NCBI RefSeq assembly: GCF_000013665.1
Contig: NC_007912.1
Location: forward strand, 1,598,501-1,662,500
DNA: 64,000 bases
Direction of reading: 5' to 3'
DNA from: Saccharophagus degradans 2-40
GTDB lineage: Bacteria > Pseudomonadota > Gammaproteobacteria > Pseudomonadales > Cellvibrionaceae
The stretch's first letter is position 1. Each line of letters starts with the position of its first letter. Positions 34,949 through 44,718 of this stretch are shown piece after piece. The notes beneath the pieces are model-generated. The model was given only the letters and a program-made list of their open reading frames with translations. It did no database searches and was not told the origin of the DNA. Both the position numbers and the translations under genes were made by a program.

Positions 34949-36085
34949 ATGAAACTGGTAATTGGGGTTGTACGAGAAAGTGCTCTGGGAGAATCCCGAG
35001 TAGCAATTGCGCCGGATGTTGTGCAAAAACTTAATAAACTAGGTGTTCAGGTTGTTATGCAGCAGGGCGCTGGTGCGTCGGCTTTTTTGCCAGACGAAAA
35101 ATACAAGCAAGATAATGTAACGCTGGTAGAAAGTGCGGCAGATGTATACGCCAAAGCGAATTTATTCATTCGTGTACAAACTCCTTCACTCGATGAAATA
35201 GCGCAAATGCCTGAGGGCAGCTATTTGCTGGGCGCGTTGACGCCTCATAAACACCTAGCAGAAATTAAAGCGTTAGCAGATAAAAAAATAACCTGCTGGG
35301 CAACCGAATATATTCCGCGTATTTCAAGAGCGCAAAGTATGGATACGCTCTCTTCTCAGGCGGCGGTGGCTGGTTATGTTGGCGTTGTAAAAGCCGCGGG
35401 CTTAAGTGCGAAATTTTTTCCAATGCTAACAACCGCTGCGGGCACTGTGCGGCCAGCCAAAGTATTGGTATTGGGTGCTGGTGTTGCTGGCCTGCAGGCT
35501 ATAGCAACGGCTAAACGCTTAGGTGCGGTTGTGGAGGCGTACGATATTCGTCCCGAAACCAAAGAGCAGTGCGAATCGTTAGGCGCTAAGTTTATTGATA
35601 CTGGTGTGAATGCAGCAGGTGAGGGCGGCTATGCTCGTGAGCTGACTGCAGAGGAAGTTGTCAAGCAAACAGAAATTGTTGATCAACATATTGCGAAAGC
35701 CGATGCTGTTATCACAACAGCTGCTATTCCTGGTCGACCTTCGCCTAAATTAATTAGCGCGAGTGCAGTAGCGAAAATGCAACCCGGTGCGGTGATTATC
35801 GACTTGGCTTCTGAGGGCGGTGGTAACTGTGAGCTGACTAAACCCGGTGAAATTTACCAGCATGAAGGTGTTGTTATTTGTGGTGAATTGAATGTGCCAG
35901 CACAGCTAGCGGTACATGCATCGGAAATGTTTAGTAAAAATTTATTTAACTTTATTTCCCCTTGGTTAAAAGACGCACAGCTAGTAGTAGATTGGGAAGA
36001 TGAAATTATTTCTCAGTCCTGCTTGGTTAAAGAGGGCGAAGTAGTAAATAGCCGTATACAAACTCTGTTAGGAGGTGGGGCATGA
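34949..36085 (+). CDS. pntAA: PntAA, proton-translocating NAD(P) transhydrogenase alpha subunit part 1
   Basis: The NAD(H)-binding hydrophilic domain I. The 378-aa protein has KLVIGVVRESALGESRVAIAPDVVQKL at the N-terminus, RISRAQSMDTLSSQAAVAGYVGV, the dinucleotide-binding motif VLVLGAGVAGLQAIATAKRLGAVVEAYDIRPETKEQ and a TTAAIPGRPSPKLI loop. It is the three-gene form (alpha part 1, alpha part 2, beta), as in Rhodospirillum rubrum, unlike the two-gene E. coli form. Its stop TGA overlaps the next ATG (ATGA at 36082). Confidence 0.95.
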   Translation: MKLVIGVVRESALGESRVAIAPDVVQKLNKLGVQVVMQQGAGASAFLPDEKYKQDNVTLVESAADVYAKANLFIRVQTPSLDEIAQMPEGSYLLGALTPHKHLAEIKALADKKITCWATEYIPRISRAQSMDTLSSQAAVAGYVGVVKAAGLSAKFFPMLTTAAGTVRPAKVLVLGAGVAGLQAIATAKRLGAVVEAYDIRPETKEQCESLGAKFIDTGVNAAGEGGYARELTAEEVVKQTEIVDQHIAKADAVITTAAIPGRPSPKLISASAVAKMQPGAVIIDLASEGGGNCELTKPGEIYQHEGVVICGELNVPAQLAVHASEMFSKNLFNFISPWLKDAQLVVDWEDEIISQSCLVKEGEVVNSRIQTLLGGGA

Positions 36086-36375
36086 TTGAAGGTCTGGTAG
36101 CGTTATATATTTTTAGCTTGGCTGCTTTTACTGGGTATGAAGTAATTTCTAAAGTACCTGTTATTTTGCATACGCCTTTAATGTCTGGTTCTAACTTTGT
36201 ACACGGTATTGTACTTGTAGGTGCAATGGTAACGATGGGGCATGCGCAAGGTGCGCTTGAGCTTACCATTGGTTTTGTTGGTGTTTTTCTGGCCGCGGGC
36301 AACGCCGTTGGTGGTTACGTGGTTACAGATCGCATGTTAGAAATGTTTAAGTCCTCCAAAAAGGAGAATAGTTAA
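36082..36375 (+). CDS. pntAB: PntAB, transhydrogenase alpha subunit part 2
   Basis: A 97-aa membrane protein with three hydrophobic helices forming part of the proton channel (domain II): YIFSLAAFTGYEVISKVPVILHTPLMSGSNFVHGIVLVGAM, then GAMVTMGHAQGALELTIGFVGVFLAAGNAVGGYVVTDRML. Length and sequence match alpha2 subunits. Starts in ATGA overlapping pntAA and stops in TAATG overlapping pntB, so all three are translationally coupled. GGAGGTGGGGC precedes the ATG. Confidence 0.95.
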   Translation: MIEGLVALYIFSLAAFTGYEVISKVPVILHTPLMSGSNFVHGIVLVGAMVTMGHAQGALELTIGFVGVFLAAGNAVGGYVVTDRMLEMFKSSKKENS

Positions 36376-37850
36376 TGAGTCTATTAATAGAAGTTTCCTA
36401 CTTTTTGGCGGCCCTGCTGTTTATATTTGGCCTAAAGCGAATGTCGTCTCCCAAAAACGCACGGCAGGGTATTGTTTGGGCTGGCGTAGGTATGTTGATA
36501 GCAACGTTGGCCACGTTCTTTTACCCCGGGTTGCATAATTACTCCATTATGATGGTGGCGATTGTTTCTGGTTCCATTATTGCGTGGTGGACTGGCCGCC
36601 GCGTGGCCATGACCGACATGCCGCAAATGATTGCTTTGTACAACGGCATGGGGGGTGGTGCCGCAGCTGCAATTGCTGCGCTGGAGCTAACGCGCTTAAC
36701 CAAATTAAATAATGCGCCTACAAGTCTAGAGGAGCTAACACAAGCCGTAAGCGACGCTGCATTAAACGGTGTTGAAGGCATAACTATTGGTGTGCTTGCG
36801 CTTGCAGTTTTTGGGGCCATTATTGGTACGGTTGCGTTTTCTGGTTCTTTGGTGGCTTTTTTGAAGTTGCAGGGAATTATGAAAGGCGTTATTCGATTTA
36901 AAGGTTTGCAAGCCGTTAACGCTGCCGTTTTTATATCTACTATCGCGATAGGTGTGTACTTGTGTACGCAGGTAGAAGTTGCCGCCGGTGGTGTAATTAC
37001 CCAGGCAGATTTTAACCTTACTTGGGTTGCTGTTTTTTTTGCAATTGCACTCGTATTTGGTGTGTTAATGACTGTGCCGATTGGCGGCGCCGATATGCCC
37101 GTGGTAATTAGTTTATTCAACGCTTTAACCGGCTTGGCTGTTGGTGTTGAAGGTTACGTATTGGGTAACGCAGCAATGATGATTGCGGGTGTTGTAGTGG
37201 GTTCTGCTGGTACATTGTTAACACAGTTAATGGCCAAAGCAATGAATCGCCCCATTGCCAACGTACTATTTTCAAACTTCGGTTCTGGTGGTGCGAGTCA
37301 AAGCGAAATTACTGGCAGCATGAAAGCCATTGAAGCAAGTGATGTGGGTGTGATGATGGCCTATGCCGAAAAGGTACTAATTGTACCTGGCTACGGCATG
37401 GCTGTAGCGCAAGCCCAGCATAAAATTTGGGAGCTTACTCAGCTGTTACAAAAAAATAATGTGACGGTTAAGTTTGCAATTCACCCAGTTGCAGGGCGTA
37501 TGCCTGGCCATATGAACGTATTGCTGGCCGAGGCCGGTGTACCTTACGACATTATTGAAGACTTGGATGAAATTAATGAAGAGTTTGTAAATACTGATGT
37601 TGTATTGGTAATTGGTGCAAACGATGTGGTTAACCCAGAAGCCAAAAACGACAAAAACAGTCCTATATACGGCATGCCTATTTTAAATGCGTACAAGGCA
37701 AAGAATTGCGTTGTTATTAAGCGTGGGCAAGGTCGTGGTTTCTCTGGGGTGGAAAACGCTTTGTTCTACGCAGATAACACTCGCATGTTGTACGGTGATG
37801 GGCAAAAAGCCGCAACAGAAATTATTCACGCGATTAAAGAGCTGGAATAG
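36375..37850 (+). CDS. pntB: PntB, transhydrogenase beta subunit
   Basis: The 491-aa beta subunit has an N-terminal membrane part of about eight or nine helices and a C-terminal NADP(H)-binding domain III. Typical segments are MPQMIALYNGMGGGAAAAIAALEL, GGADMPVVISLFNALTGLAVGVEGY, VIVPGYGMAVAQAQ-like LIVPGYGMAVAQAQHKIWEL, HPVAGRMPGHMNVLLAEAGVPYD, VIGANDVVNPEAKND and VIKRGQGRGFSGVENALFY. With PntAA/AB it uses the proton gradient to reduce NADP with NADH, supplying NADPH, or it runs in reverse. Confidence 0.96.
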   Translation: MSLLIEVSYFLAALLFIFGLKRMSSPKNARQGIVWAGVGMLIATLATFFYPGLHNYSIMMVAIVSGSIIAWWTGRRVAMTDMPQMIALYNGMGGGAAAAIAALELTRLTKLNNAPTSLEELTQAVSDAALNGVEGITIGVLALAVFGAIIGTVAFSGSLVAFLKLQGIMKGVIRFKGLQAVNAAVFISTIAIGVYLCTQVEVAAGGVITQADFNLTWVAVFFAIALVFGVLMTVPIGGADMPVVISLFNALTGLAVGVEGYVLGNAAMMIAGVVVGSAGTLLTQLMAKAMNRPIANVLFSNFGSGGASQSEITGSMKAIEASDVGVMMAYAEKVLIVPGYGMAVAQAQHKIWELTQLLQKNNVTVKFAIHPVAGRMPGHMNVLLAEAGVPYDIIEDLDEINEEFVNTDVVLVIGANDVVNPEAKNDKNSPIYGMPILNAYKAKNCVVIKRGQGRGFSGVENALFYADNTRMLYGDGQKAATEIIHAIKELE

Positions 37851-38339
37851 TCTCTGGTTTGTTTGTGAGCAAGGTCTAAATTTGGTCGGCGGCGCTGGTG
37901 TTAATGCCTAGCTGGCCAAATTTTGCTCTTCTGGTTTGTGTGACTTTAAGTCAGTAGTGATAGTAACTGTATTGTGATGGCTTATTTGTCATATAAAATT
38001 AGCGCAAAGAAAGTTTTTCCACATTTTTTAGTGGGTGTACAAATATTCACCGTGCGCTCACCTAGCCTGCTAGTGTAAACTTGGTTATCCCGCTTTATAT
38101 TTTAATCGCTGGTTTAAAATGTAGGGGTTATACCCTCGTAACATATCGATACTAATATAAAGTTGGAGAGCGAGCGCTATGATCTTTCAGCTTTGTACTA
38201 CGCCGTTGTACTAGGACGTTGTGGCAAGCCTTTTTGCTGTGTCGCCTAAACGCAGCCATATTTGCTGTTAGCTGTTTAAGATTTTTGAACTCGCAAGCAC
38301 TACACATACTAAAAAAATATTACAAATATTGGGGAATGC
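37851..38339. other. Intergenic region between pntB and fba
   Basis: About 490 bases with no supported gene. It must hold the promoter of the fba-fbp pair. I see no convincing terminator for pnt and no operator of the 19-bp type. A few A/T-rich stretches near 38090-38170 could be promoter elements. Confidence 0.4.
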
Positions 38340-39419
38340 ATGAACTCTATCAGAAACACTGTGCCCGCCGGAGTGGTTTTCGGCGAGCAAACACACACAT
38401 TATTTGCCTACGCAAAAGCGAACGGTTTTGCGTATCCAGCTGTTAACGTAGTGGGAACCAACTCACTAAACGCAACTTTAGAGGCGGCTAAAGCGAATGA
38501 ATCACCGGTAATAGTGCAACTATCGCACGGTGGCTCGGCGTTCTTTTTGGGTAAGGGGCTGTCGCTAGAGGGGCAGCAAAACTCTATTTTAGGGGCTATT
38601 GCAGCCGCAAAATTTACTCATACCGTTGCAGAAGCCTATGGTGTGCCGGTAATTTTACATACCGATCATGCTGCTAAAAAATTGTTACCTTGGATAGACG
38701 GCCTGCTTGATGCCGGTGAAGAATTCTACGAGCAAACGGGTAAGCCTTTGTTTAGCTCACATATGTTGGATTTATCCGAAGAGCCTTTGGAAGAAAACAT
38801 AGAAATTTGCGCTAAATATTTAGCGCGTATGAGCCGCATAGGTATGACCCTAGAAATTGAATTGGGTTGCACTGGTGGTGAAGAAGACGGCGTGGACAAT
38901 AGCGGCCTCGATGATGAAGACCTTTACACTCGCCCTGAAGATGTGGCCTACGCCTATAAAGTGCTAAGCGCTATAAGCCCTAACTTTACCATTGCAGCTT
39001 CGTTTGGCAATGTACACGGCGTGTATAAGCCCGGCAACGTGAAGTTGCGCCCTAAAATTTTGCGCGATGCGCAAAGCTTGGTAAGCGAAACCTTTAACCT
39101 GCCAGCCAATAGTTTAGATTTTGTATTCCACGGCGGGTCTGGCTCTGAGTTAAGTGATATTCGCGAATCAATTGGCTATGGTGTAATTAAAATGAACATC
39201 GACACCGATACCCAATGGGCTGCGTGGCAAGGCGTAAAAGACTACTACGAAGCGAATCACGCGTATTTACAGGGCAAAATAGGTAATCCTGATGGTGATG
39301 ATAAGCCAAATAAAAAATATTACGACCCGCGAGTTTGGTTGCGTAAATTAGAGGAGAGTATGGTGAGCCGCTTAGAGCAGTCGTTCATCGATTTAAATTG
39401 CGTAAACCGCTATCGATAA
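38340..39419 (+). CDS. fba: Class II fructose-bisphosphate aldolase
   Basis: The 359-aa enzyme reversibly joins dihydroxyacetone phosphate and glyceraldehyde 3-phosphate to fructose 1,6-bisphosphate and needs zinc. Markers are FAYAKANGFAYPAVNVVGTNSLNATLEAAK, VPVILHTDHAAKKLLPWIDGLL (zinc His plus catalytic Asp), LEIELGCTGGEEDGVDN, FTIAASFGNVHGVYKPGNVKL, LDFVFHGGSGS and YGVIKMNIDTDTQWA. The length matches the E. coli FbaA type rather than the smaller tagatose type. It is followed by fbp 28 bases on, so the pair likely forms an operon serving gluconeogenesis. Confidence 0.95.
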   Translation: MNSIRNTVPAGVVFGEQTHTLFAYAKANGFAYPAVNVVGTNSLNATLEAAKANESPVIVQLSHGGSAFFLGKGLSLEGQQNSILGAIAAAKFTHTVAEAYGVPVILHTDHAAKKLLPWIDGLLDAGEEFYEQTGKPLFSSHMLDLSEEPLEENIEICAKYLARMSRIGMTLEIELGCTGGEEDGVDNSGLDDEDLYTRPEDVAYAYKVLSAISPNFTIAASFGNVHGVYKPGNVKLRPKILRDAQSLVSETFNLPANSLDFVFHGGSGSELSDIRESIGYGVIKMNIDTDTQWAAWQGVKDYYEANHAYLQGKIGNPDGDDKPNKKYYDPRVWLRKLEESMVSRLEQSFIDLNCVNRYR

Positions 39420-39447
39420 ATTAAATTTGCCAAACAGGAGTAGCGTA

Positions 39448-40416
39448 ATGCAAAACTTACAAGGCATGTTGCGCGACCAGCGTGTGGCGCAAGATTTACA
39501 GGAAGTAATTTTTAGTATTGAACTTGCCTGTAAAGATATAGCTAAAAAAGTGCAGCTAGGTGCGCTAGCTGGTGTGCTGGGTGCGACAGAAAGCGAAAAC
39601 GTGCAAGGAGAAACTCAAAAGAAGCTAGATGTTATATCGAACGATATTCTAAAAGCTTCGTTGGCCGCCAACTCCAACGTGTTGGCACTTGCATCGGAAG
39701 AAGAAGATAATGTAGTGGCAGCCAATGCCGGAGGCCGCTATGTTGTAGCCTTTGACCCATTAGATGGTTCTTCAAATATCGATATTAATGGCCAAATAGG
39801 TACTATTTTTACAATATTTGAAGCGCTAGACGGTGTAGCAGCAAACTCGGGCAAGCATTTTTTACAGCAGGGTAACAAGCAGGTATGTGCAGGCTATGTA
39901 TTGTATGGCGCATCTACGTTAATGGTTATTACTGTGGATGGCCCAACAAGTTGCTTAACCTTAGACCCAGCCACACAAACTTTTTCGCTTACTAATACTG
40001 CGCTGCAAGTGCCAGACCAAACGCAAGAGTTTGCTGTGAATTTGGCAAACGAACGATTTTGGTTGCCCAAATTTAAAAGCTATGTGGCTGATTTAAAATT
40101 AGGTGAAGAGGGTGTGCGGGGCAAGCGATTTAATATGCGTTGGAATGCATCTATGGTTGGCGATGTGCACCGCGTATTAATGCGCGGTGGCATTTTTATG
40201 TACCCAAGTGATACGCGTAACCCTAAGCAGCCAGCTAAATTGCGATTATTGTACGAGGCTAACCCAATGGCTTTATTGATTGAGCGCGCTGGCGGTAAAG
40301 CATTTAATGAAACACAGCGTATTCTTGATGTGACACCTTGTGCGCTGCACGAGCGTATAGCGGTCATATTAGGGTCTGAGCAAGAGGTTGCCACTTGTTT
40401 GGAGTACCTTAACTAG
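39448..40416 (+). CDS. fbp: Fbp, class I fructose-1,6-bisphosphatase
   Basis: Removes the 1-phosphate of fructose 1,6-bisphosphate, the committed step of gluconeogenesis. I take ATG 39448 (MQNLQGMLRD), preceded by CAGGAGTAGCGTA; an upstream TTG 39427 would add seven residues without a ribosome-binding site. At 322 aa the length is normal. Markers are the metal loop FDPLDGSSNIDINGQIGTIF, GYVLYGASTLMVITV, RWNASMVGDVHRVLMRGGIFMYPSD and LRLLYEANPMALLIERAGGKA. A terminator follows. Confidence 0.95.
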   Translation: MQNLQGMLRDQRVAQDLQEVIFSIELACKDIAKKVQLGALAGVLGATESENVQGETQKKLDVISNDILKASLAANSNVLALASEEEDNVVAANAGGRYVVAFDPLDGSSNIDINGQIGTIFTIFEALDGVAANSGKHFLQQGNKQVCAGYVLYGASTLMVITVDGPTSCLTLDPATQTFSLTNTALQVPDQTQEFAVNLANERFWLPKFKSYVADLKLGEEGVRGKRFNMRWNASMVGDVHRVLMRGGIFMYPSDTRNPKQPAKLRLLYEANPMALLIERAGGKAFNETQRILDVTPCALHERIAVILGSEQEVATCLEYLN

Positions 40417-40454
40417 TTTTTGCCAGTTAAGCTTATACAAAAGTAAACTTTTAG

Positions 40455-40479
40455 AACCCGCTTTTTAGTGGGTTTTTTT
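40455..40479 (+). terminator. Rho-independent terminator of fbp
   Basis: AACCCGC (40455-40461) pairs with GTGGGTT (40468-40474, one G-T), followed by a run of T to 40479. It lies about 40 bases after the stop. Confidence 0.85.
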
Positions 40480-40669
40480 ATGTTTGCAAAATGGAATGAA
40501 AAGAGGTGCAAATTAAATTGAATAGAAGAATAAAAAAGCAACCGGCATTACACCGGCTGCAAAGAGGATTATAGCCATAACCCAAGTGTGAAACTAACTT
40601 ACTAAACAAATAACAATAACAAAGAGAAAAATTGAGGTTGAGCTAAATTTAGCTCAACCTCGCATACAC

Positions 40670-43642
40670 TTAGAAAGTGTATTTGGCTTGCATTACGAAC
40701 ACGCGGCCATCGAAATGGTTTGCACGTGGTTGACGTTCGGTATCTTGATACTCTTCGTAAAGCGATTCGGTTAAGTTATAACCTTTAAAGCTTAAGGTTA
40801 AATCTTCTGTTACGTTATAGTATGCAGACATATCTATACGGCCAGCCGCTTTAACATTTTTATTGCCTTCACCGTTAAACGTTCCCACACTTTCTAGTTC
40901 ATATTCGGTGCGGTAGTTGTACGCAAAACGGATGCCGAATGGGCCTTGCTCGTAGTAAGCAATTACGTTGTAGGTATCATCAGAAATACCTGGTATACGC
41001 GCTTCAAGCGGTGAATCCTGCGAAGTGCTTGAGTAGTTGATTACACCACCGAGGCCATTCCAAGGGTAGGGTAAAAAGTTTAGGTTTTGCTGTACAGAAA
41101 GTTCATAACCCTGCACCGAAATTTGTGCATCGGAGTTGCGAATTTGGCTGATGTTAACTTGGTCGCCAGCAAGAATGTAGTTGGCATCTGCGGAGTCATA
41201 CGCATCAACTCCATTGGTAGTGCAGCTGTCATCACTGCCTTGTGTAATGTCGCCTACATCTATGCCGTATTCGGCCAATAACTGGTCGCTACAGAAACTT
41301 GCTGTTTGGAAAAAGTCGTTAATATCTTTCTTAAATACAGCTAGCGTTACAGCACTACCTTCACGGTTGTACCACTCCAAAGACATATCGTAAGATTTGG
41401 CCGAGAAAGGTTTGACGTTTGCACCAGGTAGCACAATGTTAACTTCGCCTTCGCGACCTGCATCTACACGGGTAGATGGCGTTGCTGCGCGAATATTTGG
41501 ACGGGAAATAGATTCACCATACCCTACGCGCAATTTTAGGTCGTCGGATAAATCCATAGCAAAGTTCAACGATGGCAATGCAAAGCTGTAATCGCTTTCT
41601 ACTGTTTTGGTTTCGGGGTTGTTTATATCTGTAATGCCAAAAGCATAGAAAGGTGCGGATGCCTCTTGTGTAGACGATACGTAACGGACACCCACATTAC
41701 CTGTTACTGGGCGGTTGAAAGCGTCGAACGATAAGTTGGCCATCGCGTACAATGCAGAAGTGTCTAGCGTGGTATCGTAAATTAAGCCTGCACTTTGTTG
41801 GCCACCACGTGCAATTAAATTAGAATGCGGTACTCGTACGGGTTCTTCACCGGTGGATGCAGGGTTTACGGTACCTATTGTTGCCGCAAGATCGCGGGTA
41901 AGCGCGTTCACATCGAATGCGTACCAGCCTTCGCCTGCGCCAGCAAACCCTGGGGCTTCACCACCAAAGAAAGCAGATTCTGATGCGTAAGCAGGGTCTA
42001 TACGACGATCGTTAGTAAGTACGCCATCTAACACCAAGCCTGTTGGTGAGCTACGCAATCTATCGGAGTTTTGTTCTTCTTGCGATTGGCGGAAGCCGAA
42101 CTGTACGCTTTCTAGTGGGCCTGAATCTAACACACGCAATGCGTTCGCTTCAAAGGAGGTCACGTTGCGGTCAATTTTTTCCCAAGAGCCTGTGATCAAA
42201 GTATTCAGGCGACCTTGATTCACTTGAGTAACTGTACCTGCGCCGCTTACGGTATCGAGCACATTCCAAGGTTGGTCTAAATCTAAATTGTCAAAATTTT
42301 CGAAAGTGGTTTCAAAATCGCCAATATTACCTTGACCTGTACGGAAAATATTTACAATGCCATTGTCGCCACTTGCTAAACGGTCGAAGCGTGGGCTTAT
42401 TAGAATTTCGTTTAACTCGTTAGTAGAGGAAGAGAAAGTTGCTACGCCATCTAAGGTCCATACGTCGTTGGTCCATTCGGCATCTAACAATACAGCTTGA
42501 GACTCCTCCAGAATATCGAATACACGCGAGGTGTAAGCATAGCTTGAGTTGGTAGTGCGAATATCGCTTACGGAGTAGAGCGGGTTATCGTTAGAGTCTA
42601 CTGCGCCAGTAGCAAATGGAGCTGTAAGCGGAGTTACTTTTACACCCGATTGACGAGGGCGAATATCGAGTTCTTGTTGGCCGTTGTCATCCATATCGCG
42701 CGATGTATAAACGGTGTTTAAACCAAGTTTTAGTTCGTCTGTGGCTTGAAACTCTATACCACCAGAAAACGAAGTGCGGCTACCAGAGTTTATTTCTGAA
42801 CCCTGACGTAATTCACCGGGCATTTTAACTACAGCGTTGGCTGGCAAATTATTTGCCGCTGCCCATGTTGCGTAGTCTTCGCCATCTGCACCTACGAAGT
42901 TTCCATTGGTGGGTAGGTTATCGTAGCGGTTAATTTTAATGGTATCGCGACGGAAAGTTTGGTCGGACGTAGCCAGAGTAGCGGTAATGGCTAAGGTATC
43001 TTCAATTAAATGTTTCGAGCCAGAAATCACAAACTCTTTATCAAGTGCATCGGCGAGTTCTTCGCTGCGAGCGCCTACAGAAATAGCTAAGCCGTCTTTT
43101 TTATCCAATGCTTTTGCAAGCTTTTGGTCAACGGTACCGGCTATGCCGCCTTCTTGCATGGCTGCTGTTTGCGTTTTAATTACATCTATACCGTTAAAGA
43201 CAGCAGGGTCGTAGGCGCCGAATGGGTTAGGTGCACCAAATACTTTATCGCTGCGTGTTGGGTTTGAAAAAGTTTGGCCATTGGCGGTAGTTAATACAAA
43301 GCCAGAAGGCAAACCGCGCAAGTTAATACTGGATTCGCGACGCTCTCCTTCGCGGTTTAGCTGTACACCTGCCACCGCTTGTAATGCTTCGCCCATATCT
43401 AGCGCTGGTAGCGTGCCTATATCGTCTGCAGAAATACCATCAACAATGGTAGATGCGTTACGTTTTACATCGAGTGCGTTTTCTAAGTTGCGTTGGAACT
43501 GAGCTGTTACCACCACTTCTTCAAGATTGGTGTCTTGAGTTGCTTCCTGAGCGCTTGCGCTAATTGCGGTTAAAGCAATAACGGTGCTAAGCACACTGCG
43601 GCGAAACAAAGGTTTACTTAGGTTGGATGTGGGTGATTTCAT
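40670..43642 (-). CDS. TonB-dependent outer-membrane receptor 3 (uronate-polymer locus)
   Basis: A 990-aa receptor with a signal peptide (KPLFRRSVLSTVIALTAISASAQ), TonB-box-like LEEVVVTAQFQ and a plug with ASTIVDGISADDIGTLPALDMGEALQAVAGVQLN and SSINLRGLPSGFVLTTANGQ. The barrel ends in VMQAKYTF with a terminal Phe. AGGGGAAGTTCCCA precedes ATG 43642. It belongs to the same polysaccharide-locus class as receptors 1 and 2 but is only distantly similar to them. It lies 201 bases after kduI on the same strand, so it may belong to the DUF4861-kduI transcript or have its own promoter. The likely ligand is an oligosaccharide containing uronic acid, inferred from its neighbours. Confidence 0.9.
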   Translation of the reverse strand: MKSPTSNLSKPLFRRSVLSTVIALTAISASAQEATQDTNLEEVVVTAQFQRNLENALDVKRNASTIVDGISADDIGTLPALDMGEALQAVAGVQLNREGERRESSINLRGLPSGFVLTTANGQTFSNPTRSDKVFGAPNPFGAYDPAVFNGIDVIKTQTAAMQEGGIAGTVDQKLAKALDKKDGLAISVGARSEELADALDKEFVISGSKHLIEDTLAITATLATSDQTFRRDTIKINRYDNLPTNGNFVGADGEDYATWAAANNLPANAVVKMPGELRQGSEINSGSRTSFSGGIEFQATDELKLGLNTVYTSRDMDDNGQQELDIRPRQSGVKVTPLTAPFATGAVDSNDNPLYSVSDIRTTNSSYAYTSRVFDILEESQAVLLDAEWTNDVWTLDGVATFSSSTNELNEILISPRFDRLASGDNGIVNIFRTGQGNIGDFETTFENFDNLDLDQPWNVLDTVSGAGTVTQVNQGRLNTLITGSWEKIDRNVTSFEANALRVLDSGPLESVQFGFRQSQEEQNSDRLRSSPTGLVLDGVLTNDRRIDPAYASESAFFGGEAPGFAGAGEGWYAFDVNALTRDLAATIGTVNPASTGEEPVRVPHSNLIARGGQQSAGLIYDTTLDTSALYAMANLSFDAFNRPVTGNVGVRYVSSTQEASAPFYAFGITDINNPETKTVESDYSFALPSLNFAMDLSDDLKLRVGYGESISRPNIRAATPSTRVDAGREGEVNIVLPGANVKPFSAKSYDMSLEWYNREGSAVTLAVFKKDINDFFQTASFCSDQLLAEYGIDVGDITQGSDDSCTTNGVDAYDSADANYILAGDQVNISQIRNSDAQISVQGYELSVQQNLNFLPYPWNGLGGVINYSSTSQDSPLEARIPGISDDTYNVIAYYEQGPFGIRFAYNYRTEYELESVGTFNGEGNKNVKAAGRIDMSAYYNVTEDLTLSFKGYNLTESLYEEYQDTERQPRANHFDGRVFVMQAKYTF

Positions 43643-43843
43643 TGGGAACTTCCCCTGATTTTATGTGGTTTTATAGTTTTATTGTGATTGACCTGCCCGA
43701 GCTGATTAGCCTTCCCTCGCTAGGGCGACATAATACTCCGTCATAATGGCTGTGCTGTCAAGTGGCCTTACCGGTTGTAGTGAGGGTTTCGTTGAGCGGG
43801 GGAGGAAGGTGGAAGTGGCGCACAGATGTGCGCCAAAAAGTGG

Positions 43844-44674
43844 TTAGCCTATATCTGCGAAGGTTAAATGATCCATGTCGTCGAACTGCTGGTTTTCTCC
43901 GCCCATGGCCCATATAAAACTGTAGTTCGAGCTGCCGGCACCGCTGTGTATGGACCAACTAGGGGAAGCAATAGCTTGACCTGCTTTTAGTACCACGCTG
44001 CGGGTTTCTTCTGGTTTACCCATAAAATGGAAAACACGATTGTCTTCGCTAATATCGAAGTACATATACACTTCGGTACGGCGTTTGTGGGTATGCGGTG
44101 GCTTGGTGTTCCAAATGTTACCTTCCGCTAATTCCGTAATGCCCATTACCAACTGGCAGCTATCTACAACACCAGGGCAAATTGACTGGTAGATGGTGCG
44201 CGTGTTGCACTCTGCTTGGGTACCTAATGAAATTGCATTCGCTTTCGTTTTGGGGATGTGCACAGTTTCGGTAACACGATGCGCAGGGTAGCTAACAAAG
44301 TAGAATTTTGCTGGTTGTTTCGAATCCTTACTTTCAAATGTTACGTCGCGGCTGCCTCGCGCAACATAAAGGCTATCTTTATTTTCCATTTTGTAACTGG
44401 TGCCATCGACGGTAACCAATCCATTGCCGCCAATATTAATAATGCCCACTTCGCGTCGCTCACAAAAATACTCTGCGGCGAGTTCTTTGTGGGTGGGAAG
44501 AGTTAATGGGTTGGATGTGGGTACGGCGCTGCCGACAACGGCTCTATCTACATCTGTGTAGGTTAGTGCCAACTCACCAGCTTGGAATAAGTCGTTTATA
44601 ACAAATGCTTGCTTTAACTCCTCATTGGTCATGCGCTGGTAGCGTGTTTGATCTGCGGTATAAAGCATTTTCAT
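43844..44674 (-). CDS. kduI: KduI, 5-keto-4-deoxyuronate isomerase
   Basis: Converts 5-keto-4-deoxyuronate (DKI), from unsaturated uronates, to 2,5-diketo-3-deoxygluconate. The 276-aa cupin has the zinc motif WNTKPPHTHKRRTEVYMYF (His-x-His and Glu) and the C-terminal SPSWSIHSGAGSSNYSFIWAMGGENQQFDDMDHL, both as in E. coli KduI. Its length matches the family's 278 aa. ATG 44674 follows AGGTACCTAAT. It lies 44 bases downstream of the DUF4861 gene, same strand, so they are likely co-transcribed. Confidence 0.95.
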   Translation of the reverse strand: MKMLYTADQTRYQRMTNEELKQAFVINDLFQAGELALTYTDVDRAVVGSAVPTSNPLTLPTHKELAAEYFCERREVGIINIGGNGLVTVDGTSYKMENKDSLYVARGSRDVTFESKDSKQPAKFYFVSYPAHRVTETVHIPKTKANAISLGTQAECNTRTIYQSICPGVVDSCQLVMGITELAEGNIWNTKPPHTHKRRTEVYMYFDISEDNRVFHFMGKPEETRSVVLKAGQAIASPSWSIHSGAGSSNYSFIWAMGGENQQFDDMDHLTFADIG

Positions 44675-44718
44675 ATTAGGTACCTGTTACTTCGTTTTTA
44701 GTGTGAATGTGGGGCGAA

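Noticed and set aside
36539-37120. 193-aa open frame antisense to pntB
   Set aside because: It is rich in Thr, Ile and Pro as expected opposite a membrane gene, has no family match I recognise, and no ribosome-binding site.
43643-43843. Fifth 19-bp uronate operator upstream of TonB receptor 3
   Set aside because: GCCTTACCGG resembles one arm, but no TGGTA arm occurs at the right spacing.
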